From: Coptis chinensis
Lineage: Eukaryota; Streptophyta; Magnoliopsida; Ranunculales; Ranunculaceae
Length of the DNA stretch: 64,000 bases
Assembly (NCBI GenBank): GCA_015680905.1
Contig: CM027381.1
Coordinates: 63,849,501-63,913,500, forward strand
Direction: 5' to 3'
The notes under the pieces were generated by a model. That model was given only the letters and a program-made list of their open reading frames with translations, searched no databases and was not told the DNA's origin. A program made the translations under genes and the position numbers. Positions within the stretch are counted from its first letter, which is position 1. The number at the start of each line of letters is the position of its first letter. Below, one piece after another: positions 1 through 10,640 of this stretch.

Positions 1-20
1 AAATCTTTTCATAAACAGCT

Positions 21-425
21 CTATCCTACTGATTCATTATCATCAGGTGCAAATACCGTCATCTTCTTTTCATTTCCAAATTGCATGTAAAGAAACTTGT
101 TTACAACATAGCCCTTCTTCTCAAGGTTATCACCAGACACATCATCATCATCAAACACAGTGTTAACACAACCAAGATTCATCAACACTTCGGCATCTAA
201 ATACCGCGAGAAGACGAATCGAACGACAGACAAGGGCTTGTGAACGACAGCCCTAGTCAATTTGGGATTCAAATTGGAGTGGGGGTTGAAATGCGACGAG
301 GGAAAAGTATTGAGCAGCTTAAGAGACAAGCTGGTTTTAGAATTAGGGCTGGGGCTGGTTTTAGAAGAGAAAGTGTTTGTTAATAAGAATCGTTTGAATA
401 AGAAGCTGTTGGAGGAAGTGGTGAT
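21..425 (-). pseudogene. Unrecognised gene fragment, copy 1
   Basis: Open minus-strand frame of about 135 codons between a TGA (426-428) and a stop at 21-23. It has no ATG at its beginning, so it is an exon or a broken 5' end. The first part is rich in Ser, Thr, Asn and Leu with few acidic residues, like an organelle-targeting sequence. The middle has an acidic run (FDDDDVSGD). The last residues include MTVFAPDDNES, which faintly resembles the first conserved motif of FAS1 (fasciclin) domains; this is a weak guess from one motif. The fragment lies in a tandem duplication, so at least one copy cannot be intact. I do not recognise the gene. No transposon protein similarity is seen. Confidence 0.4.
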
Positions 426-781
426 TCAGTGATTATTGGGTTTACAACATAGCCCTTCTTCTCAAGGTTATCACCAGACACGTCATCATCATCAAACATA
501 GTGTTAACACAACCAAGATTCATCAACACTTTGGCATCTAAATACCGTGAGAAGACGAATCGAACGACAGACAAGGGCTTGTGAACGACAGCCCTAGTCA
601 ATTTGGGATTCAAATTGGAGTGGGGGTTGAAATGCGACGAGGGAAAAGTATTGAGCAGCTTAAGAGACAAGCTGGTTTTAGAATTAGGGCTGGGGCTGGT
701 TTTAGAAGAGAAAGTGTTTGTTAATAAGAATCGTTTGAATAAGAAGCTGTTGGAGGAAGTGGTGATTCAGTGATTATTGGG
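100..781. repeat. 341-bp tandem duplication
   Basis: Bases 100-440 are repeated directly at 441-781 with only scattered mismatches. Both units begin with TTTACAAC and the second unit ends with GTTTA, so the junction has a few bases of microhomology. It carries the two gene-fragment copies. The form fits slippage or end-joining rather than transposition; no terminal repeats or target duplication are seen. Confidence 0.9.
380..766 (-). pseudogene. Unrecognised gene fragment, copy 2
   Basis: Second copy of the same minus-strand frame, 341 bp away. It is almost identical through the acidic FDDDDVSGD stretch. It then crosses the duplication junction and, instead of the copy-1 ending, reads through the sequence upstream of copy 1 and stops at 380-382. 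The altered 3' end shows that this copy is a by-product of the duplication rather than a functional exon. A few substitutions separate the copies (for example Glu/Lys and Val/Met changes), so the duplication is fairly recent. Confidence 0.45.
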
Positions 782-1337
782 TTTAATAGACAAAAAGCCA
801 CCGCTGAAAATGGAATGCAATAATCACCTCATTTACCTTGGCTTTATTTTTCAAGCTAAGTCCACCACTATTGTTCTCCTTGTTGTCATCAGCAAACGCT
901 AGGAATTCCATGAACCAAGAAACTCGGATATTTAGAATCATTTAAAAAAAAAAATAATCTCTCTTTCTTTCCACACACTAAAGTAGAACGTGATTCTCTC
1001 ATTTTTCCATTTCTTCAAACACTTTCTTGAACAAAAAATTAGCTCAATCTTTCAGAATCTTGGATTCTCAGTGAGGTAAATATATATGATTAATTTTTAA
1101 GATTAATTAAAGATTATTACAAAAAAATAATAATAATAATAATAATAATAAAAATATATATATATATATATTCACTAATGCCATTAGTGGAATTGGACGG
1201 AATTGGACGGAAAATTAACTGATGTACTAAATTGAAACAAATTGAAATTTCGTGGTACTAATAGGCGAGAAACAAAGTTCAGGTACCATTTAGGAAAAAA
1301 AAAATGAAAGTACATGGTACTAAATAGTTATAAACAC
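782..1337. other. AT-rich noncoding DNA with microsatellites
   Basis: No supported reading frame. It holds an (AAT)n tract at about 1127-1150 followed by (AT)n at 1154-1171, a perfect 8-bp inverted repeat CACTAATG/CATTAGTG at 1173-1189, and a direct doublet AATTGGACGG at 1191-1210. A pyrimidine-rich stretch (about 960-1070) followed by GAG/GTAAAT could be a plant 5' leader with a splice donor, but nothing downstream supports a gene. Confidence 0.5.
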
Positions 1338-1685
1338 TCAATCCCTAATTATACATGGTATCTCTACCAATTCATAACTAGCATGTGAGGACGTCCACCC
1401 ATTCTCATGGCGAATCAATGACCTTCTAGAGTGGAATAGACTCTTACAACGATTCTAAGCTAACAAAATCAAGTTTTCATCAAGGCTTCATCAAACCCCT
1501 CTAATAGAGGTTTAGCCTCGATTCATCAAACTATCATTTCCAAATGAAATTGAATAAGACATAATATAAAAATTCTAACTTTATTAAATTTAACTAAACA
1601 ATAATTGAAATCTAAATTAACAACTAAGAAATCATTAAATAACAATAATCAAAATCAATCTAAACAATCATTAAATTAACAAGAT
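1338..1685 (-). mobile_element. Old family-A LTR, left piece (split by N1)
   Basis: Minus-strand copy of the family-A LTR. It has the recognisable block with CTAATCCCTAATTA, the CCCATTCTCATGG block and the CATCAAGGCTTCATCAA block, all reverse-complement to the plus LTRs at 2500-2750. The LTR 3' end is missing to the left. It breaks exactly at 1685, where N1 begins, and resumes at 23003 after the AAGAT target duplication. It is the oldest layer of this nest. Confidence 0.85.
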
Positions 1686-3161
1686 TGATAAGAGCCCAAA
1701 ACTGTAGTTTTAACCCTTTAACAGTCATACTTTTAGACCAATTATGTGAGTAATAATTAAGAGTTAACACTGATTAGGTGTTTTTATGCATTTCAGGCTT
1801 CAAAGTCCATTATGTGCAGAAATGTGCCACTTTAGCGAGATAAAGGAGCAAAGGTTGGTTACTAAGGAGTTCCGTGATTAAAGGCCAAGTTTCGAGAAGA
1901 CAAAGCCTTTCTAAAAGCCCGGTCAAAAGCTGAAAAGTCGACGCTGAAAACAAAGACACAAGTCGGCAGAACTTCCGAAGGCCGTATCTTTGGACTCAGA
2001 CCTCGGAATTGGGCCTACCTTATGTCAAAATGACCGGCTCGGAAAGAGCTTTCCAATGGTCCAAGCCTTGACCCAATCAGAGGAGCAGAAGTGGACGAAA
2101 AGTCTATTGAAGGGAACTGCAGCTGAAGAGGCCTTTTTGGACTGAAAGAATTGGGTTTTGGGCACGATTCTCTGCCCAAAACATGGCTCCAAGCCCATGC
2201 ACGATTTTTGGATCTGAGAGTATAAAAACCAAAGCTTCACTCTTTGTTAATGGTAGATAGTTAGACCTAGATTAGAAATTAGATTAGTAGCCTCCATTAA
2301 TTAGTTTTAGATCTCAGTTTTAGAATTTCATTCCCTCGTTTTAGATTAAAACTTTAAATCATTGTTCTTTATTGATTAGATAAATAAAATAGTTATTCTT
2401 GTCAATTTCGATTTTGTCATTTACAATTTATTAGATATAATTTCAATTCTTGTTATCATTCAATTCTTAGTTATTAATTAGATTTCGATTATTGTTTAGT
2501 TAAATTTCATAAAGTTAGAATCTTTGTAATCATTTGTATTCAATTTCAATGGGAAATGATGGTTTGATGAATCAAGGCTAAAACCTCCATTAGAGGGGTT
2601 GATGAAGCCTTGATGAAAACTTAGTTGTATAGTGTAGAAGCGTTGTAGAGTCTATTCCATTCTAGAAGGTCGTGTTTCGCCATGAGAATGGGTGGATGAC
2701 CTCACATGCTAGTTATAATTGGTAGAAATGCCATGTTAATTAGGGATTAGAACGAGCAATTCTTACCGTAAGAACGTAAGAATTGGATTACAACAGTCTA
2801 TTCTAGGTGATTAAGTTGGATTCGAGGTGGATTCAATTCCCCTCTAATTTTTTATCTAGATTCAAGAACATTAGTATTTCCATATATTTCGTAGTGACAT
2901 TCAACATATTGCTTTTCATATTGCATCGTAGTATAATTCCCCTTCGTAAAGCTCTCATTGACTTAAGACTGATTAATTAGATTAGAAAACATTCCATGCT
3001 AGAGCACTAGGAGTGGAACGAACTTCATACTCCACTCTATTTCGATAGAATTGAGAGTAGAACTTTGATAAGCAATTTAGCACATAAGATAGTTTTAGTT
3101 TACTTACGTTTTGAGTTCATCATTCATTTCGTAGGTAGACTATTCATTTTATGTTTGATCA
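1686..3161 (+). repeat. N1 5' LTR
   Basis: About 1.48 kb, starting TGATAAGAGCCC and ending TTTGATCA. A TATA box (GTATAAAAACC) lies near 2220 and AATAAA-like sequence near 2385-2392, giving a plausible U3-R-U5 order. The proteins that can be read antisense across the LTR recur in every copy and are not genes. Confidence 0.93.
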
Positions 3162-3413
3162 AACCGCGCCCTATGCAAAATTTTGCAGATTTCTACAGGT
3201 TTGTTTCGAACTTCGATTTTTAAGTTTTTTTTCAGTGTTCTAACTTGTTATTTACACTGAACACGCGTAAACAAGACGCTATTCATAAGCAAAGCAAGGA
3301 CCTTGTCAGGTATTCCTTTCTTCCACACCTCACATCTCCAGTTAGAGGTTTCTACTAGTATATCAGAATTGTTTGGAGTGTTGCATGTTTAGTTAAGTTC
3401 GACTTAGTCTTGC
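3162..3413 (+). other. N1 decayed primer-binding site and leader
   Basis: Two bases after the LTR, CCGCGCC (3164-3170) stands where N2 has TGGCGCCGCTGCC, so the tRNA-Asp-type primer site is damaged. The leader then continues to the gag start, including the ACACGCGTAAACAAGACGCT block shared with N2 and N3. Confidence 0.7.
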
Positions 3414-5460
3414 ATGAGATTAAGGTCTGGTCGAAGAAAAACAACTAACGTAATTACACGGCAACGTCAACAAACAAGTCTATCTAGTTTCCCACCCACT
3501 ACACCTCTAGCTACTATTTCACACACACCACCACGATATTATGGTGAAGAAAGAGAGACTCCTCTCTCGACTTTTATAAAGCCTTGAGCTTATAGCCCTA
3601 AATCTTGCATCGTTCTAGCGGACCCGATTGGGGATTTCCGCATCCCCAAATATATTTAATTTGTTACCCGTTTTTCATGGTTTAGACCATGAAAAACCTT
3701 ATCGGCTACGTCGTGTAGATTGAACAAGTCCTTACAACATTCCACCATCCTACGGTTGGTGCGGAACAAATTAAATTGAGGGTATTCCCTTTCACCTTAG
3801 GCGATAAAGCGGCGTTTGGTTAACTGCCCAAGCCTAATTACAATGGACTCATGGGCCAAACTTGTTCATTTGTTTATGGAACATTTTTACCCACCCCTAA
3901 AGACGGATGAAATGCTTTCCAAGATTCACTTCTTTCGGCGTGAGAATCCTCATGAATCATTTTTGAGGCTTGGAATCGTTTCACCGATCTGCTTATAGAG
4001 TGTCCACACCATAATCTAGCAAAAGACACGTTAGTGCGTGCCTTTTTTTTGGGCTTCAACATCACCATAAAGAAGTCCTTGACATAATGAATGGGGGTAG
4101 TTTCCTAAGTAAAGGAGCCTCCGAGGCTTACAAATTTTAGAAGAACAAACTAAACTTGATAACAATTGGGGAGTGATGATATCCCCGCTCTGCTAGTTCT
4201 TCTTCCACGATTAAGGCCGCCCGTATGTTTGAGATGAAACCCGATTCAGAACTTAAAAATTTAATCGAATCTCTAACTAAAAAGGTAGAGGCTATTTCTA
4301 TTCAACAAAAGCATATCCCCGTCATGAATGTAAATTCAAATCCATGTAGTTTCTGTTGGAGTCCCGAGCATCCCGACTCCCATCGTCCCTATAGCCTATG
4401 AACATTCTTGTTCCATTAATAGTGAACCTAACCCGCGGAGACAAAATCCCAACTTCGGTTGGAGAAATAACCAACAAGTCACACCTACGAGTACAATAAT
4501 CAATATGTTAGGCCAGCGCCGACGGTTATAACCAAGCTCCACCACAACAAGGGCGAGTCGGGGGTAATTATAATAATTATAACAACCAAAGCAACCTCGA
4601 CAAGGTCAAGCACAAGGTCAATGTAGTTATAATAATTATAATGCTAATAGAGGTATCGTTCGGTAAATAATAACTATCACAATCCGCCCATAAATAATCA
4701 ACGAGATAGTTCCAAATCACCACCCATGACTACTACACCCACACAACCGGATCGTCTTGACACCTTCATACAAGTGAGCCAACAACTTTTCCAAACCATG
4801 GCTCAATCTAACCAACACATTCTACAATCCGTTAATAATTTAAACCAACGGTTAGCCCAAGAGAAAGTTTCAACCAAAAGGCGTTTTCGGGCCAAGGCGA
4901 TACCCAACCCTAGAACGGCAAACCGCGGCCTTTGAAGTAAACGGTAATACTAGTATGGAAACTACAACCGTAGGTGAGCTAAATGCCATCACCACTCTCC
5001 GTTCTGGAAGAGTGATTGATAACAAAGTAACTATGCCTATAGTTACCCCATCAGTACTCCCTACACCGGATATCGAACTAGATACCAAAATAGAAACTGA
5101 AGAACCTACCACTATAGAGGTACCAGTTAAACCACAACCTAAGAAACAGAAAGCCAAGGTTACACATCAAGTCGAGCCATACGCTAAATATAGAGCGAAA
5201 CCACCATTCCCTCAGAAGTTAGCCATGCTAACTAGGGATACTAACTTTGAGGAGATTAGGAACGTTTTCAAAAATCTAACGATAAACCTTCCTTTTCTCG
5301 AAGCTATAAAAAAGCTACCTAACCACGCTAAGTTTCTTAAGGAGTTGTGCACTACTAGGCGTAAGACCAACATACCTAAAGACGCCTTTCTAACTGAACA
5401 GTTCCCAACTTTATCCGAAAATAATGGAATTGTTAAGTACAAGGACCCTGGTAGATCCTA
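3414..5460 (+). pseudogene. gag: N1 gag (frameshifted)
   Basis: Structural polyprotein gene of a Ty3/gypsy Athila-type element. It starts at ATGAGATTAAGGTCTGG (MRLRSG), the same start as in N2 and N3. The gag core is readable in pieces: PLSDFYKA near 3560, and a segment with ECPHHNLAKDTL near 3998-4035. A putative metal-binding motif C-x2-C-x8-H-x3-H is at 4345-4383. A Gln/Asn/Tyr-rich linker follows (4560-4680), then a predicted coil with TQPDRLDTFIQVSQQLFQ (from 4738). The conserved NAITTLRSGR box is at about 4983-5012, followed by PPFPQKLAMLTRDTN near 5203 and FLKELCTTRRKTNIPKDAF near 5333-5390. Several frameshifts and stops break it. It passes into the protease with no clear boundary. Confidence 0.85.
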
Positions 5461-6616
5461 TCAGTAATGCACCTTAGGAGATTCTCATATGACGACGCTT
5501 ACTAGACACGGGGGCTAGTGTTAACTTACTCCCCGTTTTATTTGTATAAACAAATAGGTCTAGAGGAGATGCAACCTACTAAAATGACATTGCAATTAGT
5601 GATCGGTCTATTAAGTATCCTAAGGGTGTGGTTGAAAACGTCTTTGGTTAAAGTCCAAAATTTTTACTACCCACCCGACTTCGTTATCCTCGACCACGAA
5701 GTCACTAACGACTCTGTACCAATCATTTTAGTAGGCCCCTTCTTGGCTACTGCGGCGGCTCATAAACCGCCGCGGTGGTTCGATGTCCTTGTCCTTTGGC
5801 CATCTTTACGTTGAGGTAAATGTTTTCAAAACGAGGACACAAGATATCCGATTCATCTACAAATGGAGAGGTTAGCATAATCGAGAGCTTAGCTGAAGAT
5901 TACTTCAAAAACATGTTTCCGGAGAAACAGATTAACAAATTCCTTTCCTTTGGAAATTCCGACTTTAACAATGACTCCCTGGTAGTAGACGAAATCGAAG
6001 AAGAATTCCCTGCAACTCTTTTGCACCGCTTTACTTTACCACTTCGAGTCCCCCCTTGCCAATAACCATTCATCCCTTGATGCTATGACGGAAGATGCAT
6101 TTTTCAATCTCTATCCCAGTGACCCTTTTGACCCAACTATTGAGGAATGTCTTGCATATATCAAGATATCTGATGATATGGACTTGAGAGCTCTAGCTGA
6201 GAATCATTCACCTTCCATCACCAATATTCCCCACCCTCCACCTTTTCAAAGGAACCTCGAGTTTGCACTCGATCCTTTAGTTTCTCCCAGGCTTCATGAT
6301 TTTTAAATCCACCTAGTAAACAAATACTTCCCAAGGATAAACCACTTGACACCTTCATTTTCAGACTTGAGACAAATTCCTAACTACACCATGAATGAGT
6401 TTTGTGCTAAACCCACATCCTCATTTTTTCTATGCTTTCCCTCTAAAACTTATCCCAATCCACCATATTTTCCACAACCATTCACTTTTCCACACTTATT
6501 CACTAGGACACCCTCTCGTTCAAAGATGAAACATAAGGTGCATGCTCGGTTATGTTATAGGTCTATCCGACTTCGCTTTCATTCCACTAGGCTGCGTCGT
6601 AGGAAATCTTGGTGCT
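5461..6616 (+). pseudogene. N1 protease and conserved tail, first part
   Basis: The retropepsin active-site box reads LDTGASVNLLP (catalytic GACACGGGGGCTAGT near 5504-5518), followed by PTKMTLQ and the second conserved block PIIL..PFLAT near 5725-5755. Autonomous Athila elements would continue toward LKPLPSHLKY and reverse transcriptase. Here the frame instead continues into an acidic and Pro/Phe-rich tail (EDYFKNMFPEKQINKFLSFG near 5895-5955, DPFDPTIEECLAYIKISDDM near 6125-6180, FQRNLEFALDPLVSP near 6245-6290). It is cut at 6616 by N2 and resumes at 19022. The protease is frameshifted and inactive as read. Confidence 0.82.
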
Positions 6617-8038
6617 TGATAAGAGCCCAAAACTGTAGTTTTAACCCCTTAATAATCATACTGTTAGACCAATTATGTGAATAATAAGTAAGAGTTAATA
6701 CTGATTACGTTTTTTATGCATTTCAGGCTTCAAAGTCCATTATGTGCAGAAATGTGCCACTTTAGCGAGATAAAGGAGCAAAAGTCAGCAGAACTTCCGA
6801 ATGCCATATCTTTGGAGTCAGACCTCGGAATTGGGCCTACCTTATGTCAAAACGACCAGCTCGGAAAGATCTTTGTAATGGTCGAAGCCTTGACCCAATC
6901 AGAGGAGCAAAAGTGGACGAAAAGTCTGTTGAAGCTGAATCTAGCTGAAGAGGCCTTTTTGGACTGAAAGAATTGGATTTTGGGCCTGATTCTCTGGCCC
7001 AAAACATGGCTCCAAGCCCATGCACGATTTTTGGATCTGGATGTATAAAAACAAAAGCTTGACTCATTGTTAATGGCAGTTAGGTTAGGAAGCTCATTGT
7101 TAATGGTAGATTATTTAGTAGAGAATTAGGGTAGATAGCTTATATAGAAAGTAGCCATTAGAATAGCTTCTAGATCTAGATTTAATTGTTTTAATTAAGT
7201 TTAGTTCCATTTAAATTATTGTATTAGATTAAACCTTTGAATCTTGCTCTTCAATTTGATTAGATAAATAAAGTAGTATTCTTTATCAATTTCGATTTTG
7301 TCATTTCCAATTCTAGATCTAATTTCAATTCCTGTCCTTATTTCATTTTAGTCATTAAATTAGATTTCATTATTGTTTAAATTAAGTAAATTTCGAATCT
7401 TGATAGTATGTTTAGTTATAATAATATGGGAAATGATGTTTTGATGACTCAAGGCTAAAACCTTCATTAGAGGGTTGATGAAGCCTTGATGAAGACTTAG
7501 TTGTTTAGTATAGAATTGGTTGTAGAATCTATTCCACTCTAGAAGGTCGTGTTTAAGCCATGAGAATGGGTGGGCGACCTCACATGCTAGTTAGTATCCG
7601 GTAGGAATGCCATGAACACTAGGGATTAGAACTTCGAAATTCTCAGCAGAAGAACGTGAGAATTGAGATACAACATTCTACGCTAGGTTATTAAGTTGGA
7701 GTCGAGGTGGATTCAATTCCCCTCTAATTTCTTTATCTAGATTCAAACAATCATATTTCCTTAGCATTCGTAGTTTAAATTCAAATAATCAATTTCATAT
7801 TGCATCGTAGTATAATTCCCTTCGTAAAGCTCTCATTGACTTAAGACTGATTTCTTAGACTTAGAAAACAATCCATGCTAGGGAACTAGGAGTGGAACGA
7901 ACTTCCTACTCCACTTAGTGCAATTCGCATCGAGAGTAGAAGCTTTGATAATTGAGACTATTAAGTCCAGTTTTAGTTTACTTACGTTTTGAATTCATCG
8001 TTCATTTCGTAGGTAAACTATACATTTAACGGTTATCA
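6617..8038 (+). repeat. N2 5' LTR
   Basis: 1422 bp, TGATAAGAGCCC to GGTTATCA. It carries a TATA box near 7044 (GTATAAAAACAAAAG) and AATAAA-like sequence near 7265. It lacks the block of about 120 bp found in the N1 and N4 LTRs after the GAGCAAAAGTC position. Confidence 0.94.
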
Positions 8039-8040
8039 AA

Positions 8041-8053
8041 TGGCGCCGCTGCC
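8041..8053 (+). promoter_or_regulatory. N2 primer-binding site (tRNA-Asp type)
   Basis: TGGCGCCGCTGCC, two bases after the LTR end. It is complementary to the 3' end of plant tRNA-Asp (..GGCAACGGCGCCA) apart from one G-U-type difference. This is the usual primer class of Athila elements. Confidence 0.88.
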
Positions 8054-8642
8054 ATCTTAGTTGCACTTTAGCATTGTTTTCCTTGTAGAAGTAATCATTT
8101 TTAAGTCCCATTAAACCCACCCACCCTTGTTTGTTTCATACTGTGGTTGCCCATTTCAGCTTTGACAAATTCCGCGAGAAAATACCTGCGGGGCCGCCAA
8201 AGGAGAGCGCGACCCGCGCTAAGTTACTAGAATTTGACTTTACAATGAAGCGACCACGCTTTCTAACCAAGCGACCAGCTAAGTTACTGGAATTTGACTT
8301 TACAGAAGGCGACCCAGCCCCATGTGGAAAGCGACCGCTTAAAAACACCGTAATTTGTAAATTACTTTCGGAGCGACCATACTTCTATGCGCCGACATAC
8401 AATACGTGTTAAATTTATCGGTTTCGGCGGTTTGATTCGAACTTTGATCTTTCATATTTTTCAGTGTTCTAACCTGCTTTATACACAACAAGCGTAAACA
8501 AGACGCTATTCATAAAGCGAAGCAAGGGCCTTGTCAGGTATTCCTTTCTTCCACACCTCGCATCTCCTCGTTAGAGGTTTATACTAGTATATCGAAATTG
8601 TTTGGAGTGTTGCATGTTTAGTTAAGTTCGACTTAGTCTTGC
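8054..8642 (+). other. N2 leader with 60-bp direct repeats
   Basis: 5' untranslated leader. AAGTTACT(A/G)GAATTTGACTT starts at 8221 and again at 8281, exactly 60 bp apart, each flanked by GCGACC motifs. A 93-codon open frame here (8131-8412) simply follows the repeat and has no counterpart in N1 or N3, so I do not call it a gene. The ACAAGCGTAAACAAGACGCT block before gag is shared with N1 and N3. Confidence 0.7.
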
Positions 8643-10640
8643 ATGAGATTAAGGTCCGCCGAACAAAAACACCGAACGTAAATACACACAACAACATCAA
8701 CAATAAAATCTATCTAGTATACCACCCACTACACCTCTAACTACTATTTCACACACACCACCGATATAATGGGGAAGAAAGAGACTCCTCTCTCGGACTT
8801 CTACAAAGCCTTGAAGCGATAGCCCCAAATCTTACATCGTTCTAGCAGGACCAGTGGGGGATTTCAAATCCCTCCAAATATTTTAATTTGTTACCCGTTT
8901 TCATGGTTTAGACCATGAAAAACTTATCGGCTACATCGTAGGGATTGAACAAGTCCTAACAACATTCCACCATCCTACGGTTGGTACGGAACAAATTAAA
9001 TTAAGGGTATTCCCTTTCACCTTAGCCGATAAAGGCGTCTTGGTTAACGCCCAAAGCCTAATTCTGGACTTCGTGGGCTAAACTTGTTCAGCTGTTTATG
9101 GAACATTTTTACCCACCCCTAAAGACGGATGAGATGCTTTCCAAGATTCATTTCTTTCGACAAAATCCTCATGAATCATTTTCAGAGGCTTGGAATCGTT
9201 TCACCGATCTGCTTATAGAGTGTCCACACCATAATCTAGCAAAAGACACGTTAGTTTGTGCCTTTTTTCAAAGGACTTCAACATCACCATAAAGAAGTCC
9301 TTGACATAATGAATGGGGGTAGTTTCTTAAGCAAAGGAGCCTCGAGGCTTATAAATTTTAGAAGAACAAACTAAACAAAATAATAATTGTGGGGATGATA
9401 TCCCCCTCGCTAGTTCTTCTTCAACAGTTAAGGCGCGCGGTATGTTTGAAATTAAACACGATTCGAGCTTAAAACTCTAATCGAATCACTCACTAAAAAG
9501 GTAGAGGCCATTTCTGTACAACAAAAGCCTATCCCCGCATGAATGTAAATTCAAACCCATGTAGTTTCATTGGAGTCCCGAGTATCCCGACTCCCATCGT
9601 CCTATAGCCTATGAACAGGCTTGTTCCATTAATAGTGAACCTAACGCCCCTTGGAGACAAAATCCCAACTCCGGTTGGAGAAATAACCAACACGTCACAC
9701 CTCAAGGGTACAATAATCAATATGTTAGGCCAACGAACAGCTTTAACCAAGCTCCACTATGACAAGGACAGGGTCAAGGTAATTTTAATAATTATAACAA
9801 CCAAGTGCAACCTTGACAAGGTCAAGCACAAGGTCAAGGTAATTATAATAATTATAATGCTAGTAGAGGTGTCGTTCCGGTCAATAATAATTATCAAAAT
9901 CCACCCATAAATAATTCACGTGAAATAGTTCCAGTCACACCACCCGTGACTACTACACCCACACAACCGGATCGCCTTGACACCTTCATACAAGTGAGCC
10001 AAAAACTTTTCCAAACCATGGCTCAATCTAACCAACAGCTTCTACAATCCGTTAATAATTTAACCCAACAGTTGGCTCAAGATAAAGCCCAAACCAAAGG
10101 TGTGTTGCCAGGTCACGCAATACATAATCCTAAAACAACAAACACAGCCTTTGAGGTAACGGATAATACTAGTAATGAATTTGAAAATATAGGTGAGATA
10201 AATGCCATCACCACTCTCCGTTCTGGCAGAGTGGTTGATAACAAGGTAACTATGCCTATAGTTACCCCACCAAAAGCCCCTACACCTACTATTTTACTAG
10301 ATACCGAAATAGAAACTGAAGAGCCTACCACTGTAGAGGTACCAGTTACAACACAACCTAAGAAACAGAAAGCCACGGTTAAACATCCAGCTGATACCAT
10401 TGCTAAATATAGACAGAAACCACCGTTTCCACAAAAATTAGCCATGTTAACTAGGGATACAAATTACGAGGAGATTAGGGACGTTTTTAAGAATCTAATT
10501 ATAAACCTTCCCTTCCTCGAAGCTATTAAAAAGCTACCACATCATGCTAAGTTTCTTAAGGAATTGTGTACTACTAGGCGTAAAGACAAATATACCAAAA
10601 GACGCTTTTAATGTAACAATTCCCAACCTTATCTGAAAAT
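8643..10640 (+). pseudogene. gag: N2 gag (frameshifted)
   Basis: Capsid/nucleocapsid precursor. It starts at ATGAGATTAAGGTCCG as in N3. The order is PLSDFYKA (about 8790), the gag core with FTDLLIECPHHNLAKDTL (about 9201-9253), a Tyr/Asn-rich linker (9780-9880), and a long clean C-terminal frame 9946-10611. That frame holds TQPDRLDTFIQVSQKLFQ, NAITTLRSGRVVDNKVTMPI, a Pro/Thr/Glu-rich spacer, PPFPQKLAMLTRDTNYEEI and FLKELCTTRRK. The Cys motif seen in N1 at 4345 has lost its second Cys here (about 9566). Frameshifts separate the pieces. Confidence 0.86.

Noticed and set aside
2025-2240. Repeated antisense proteins in family-A LTRs (also 6837-7067, 17844-18050, 21853-22071, 45610-45828, 47931-48149, 52432-52647, 60793-61008)
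   Set aside because: The same frame appears in every LTR because the LTRs are copies of each other. It covers the promoter/TATA region, shifts frame between copies and has no start context. It is not a gene.
6617-6640. tRNA genes at primer-binding sites or LTR ends
   Set aside because: Only the short complement to a tRNA 3' end is present (8041, 30621, 33715, 46842, 25249). No tRNA cloverleaf is seen.
8131-8412. 93-codon ORF in the N2 leader
   Set aside because: It arises from the 60-bp direct repeats and has no counterpart in N1 or N3 leaders.
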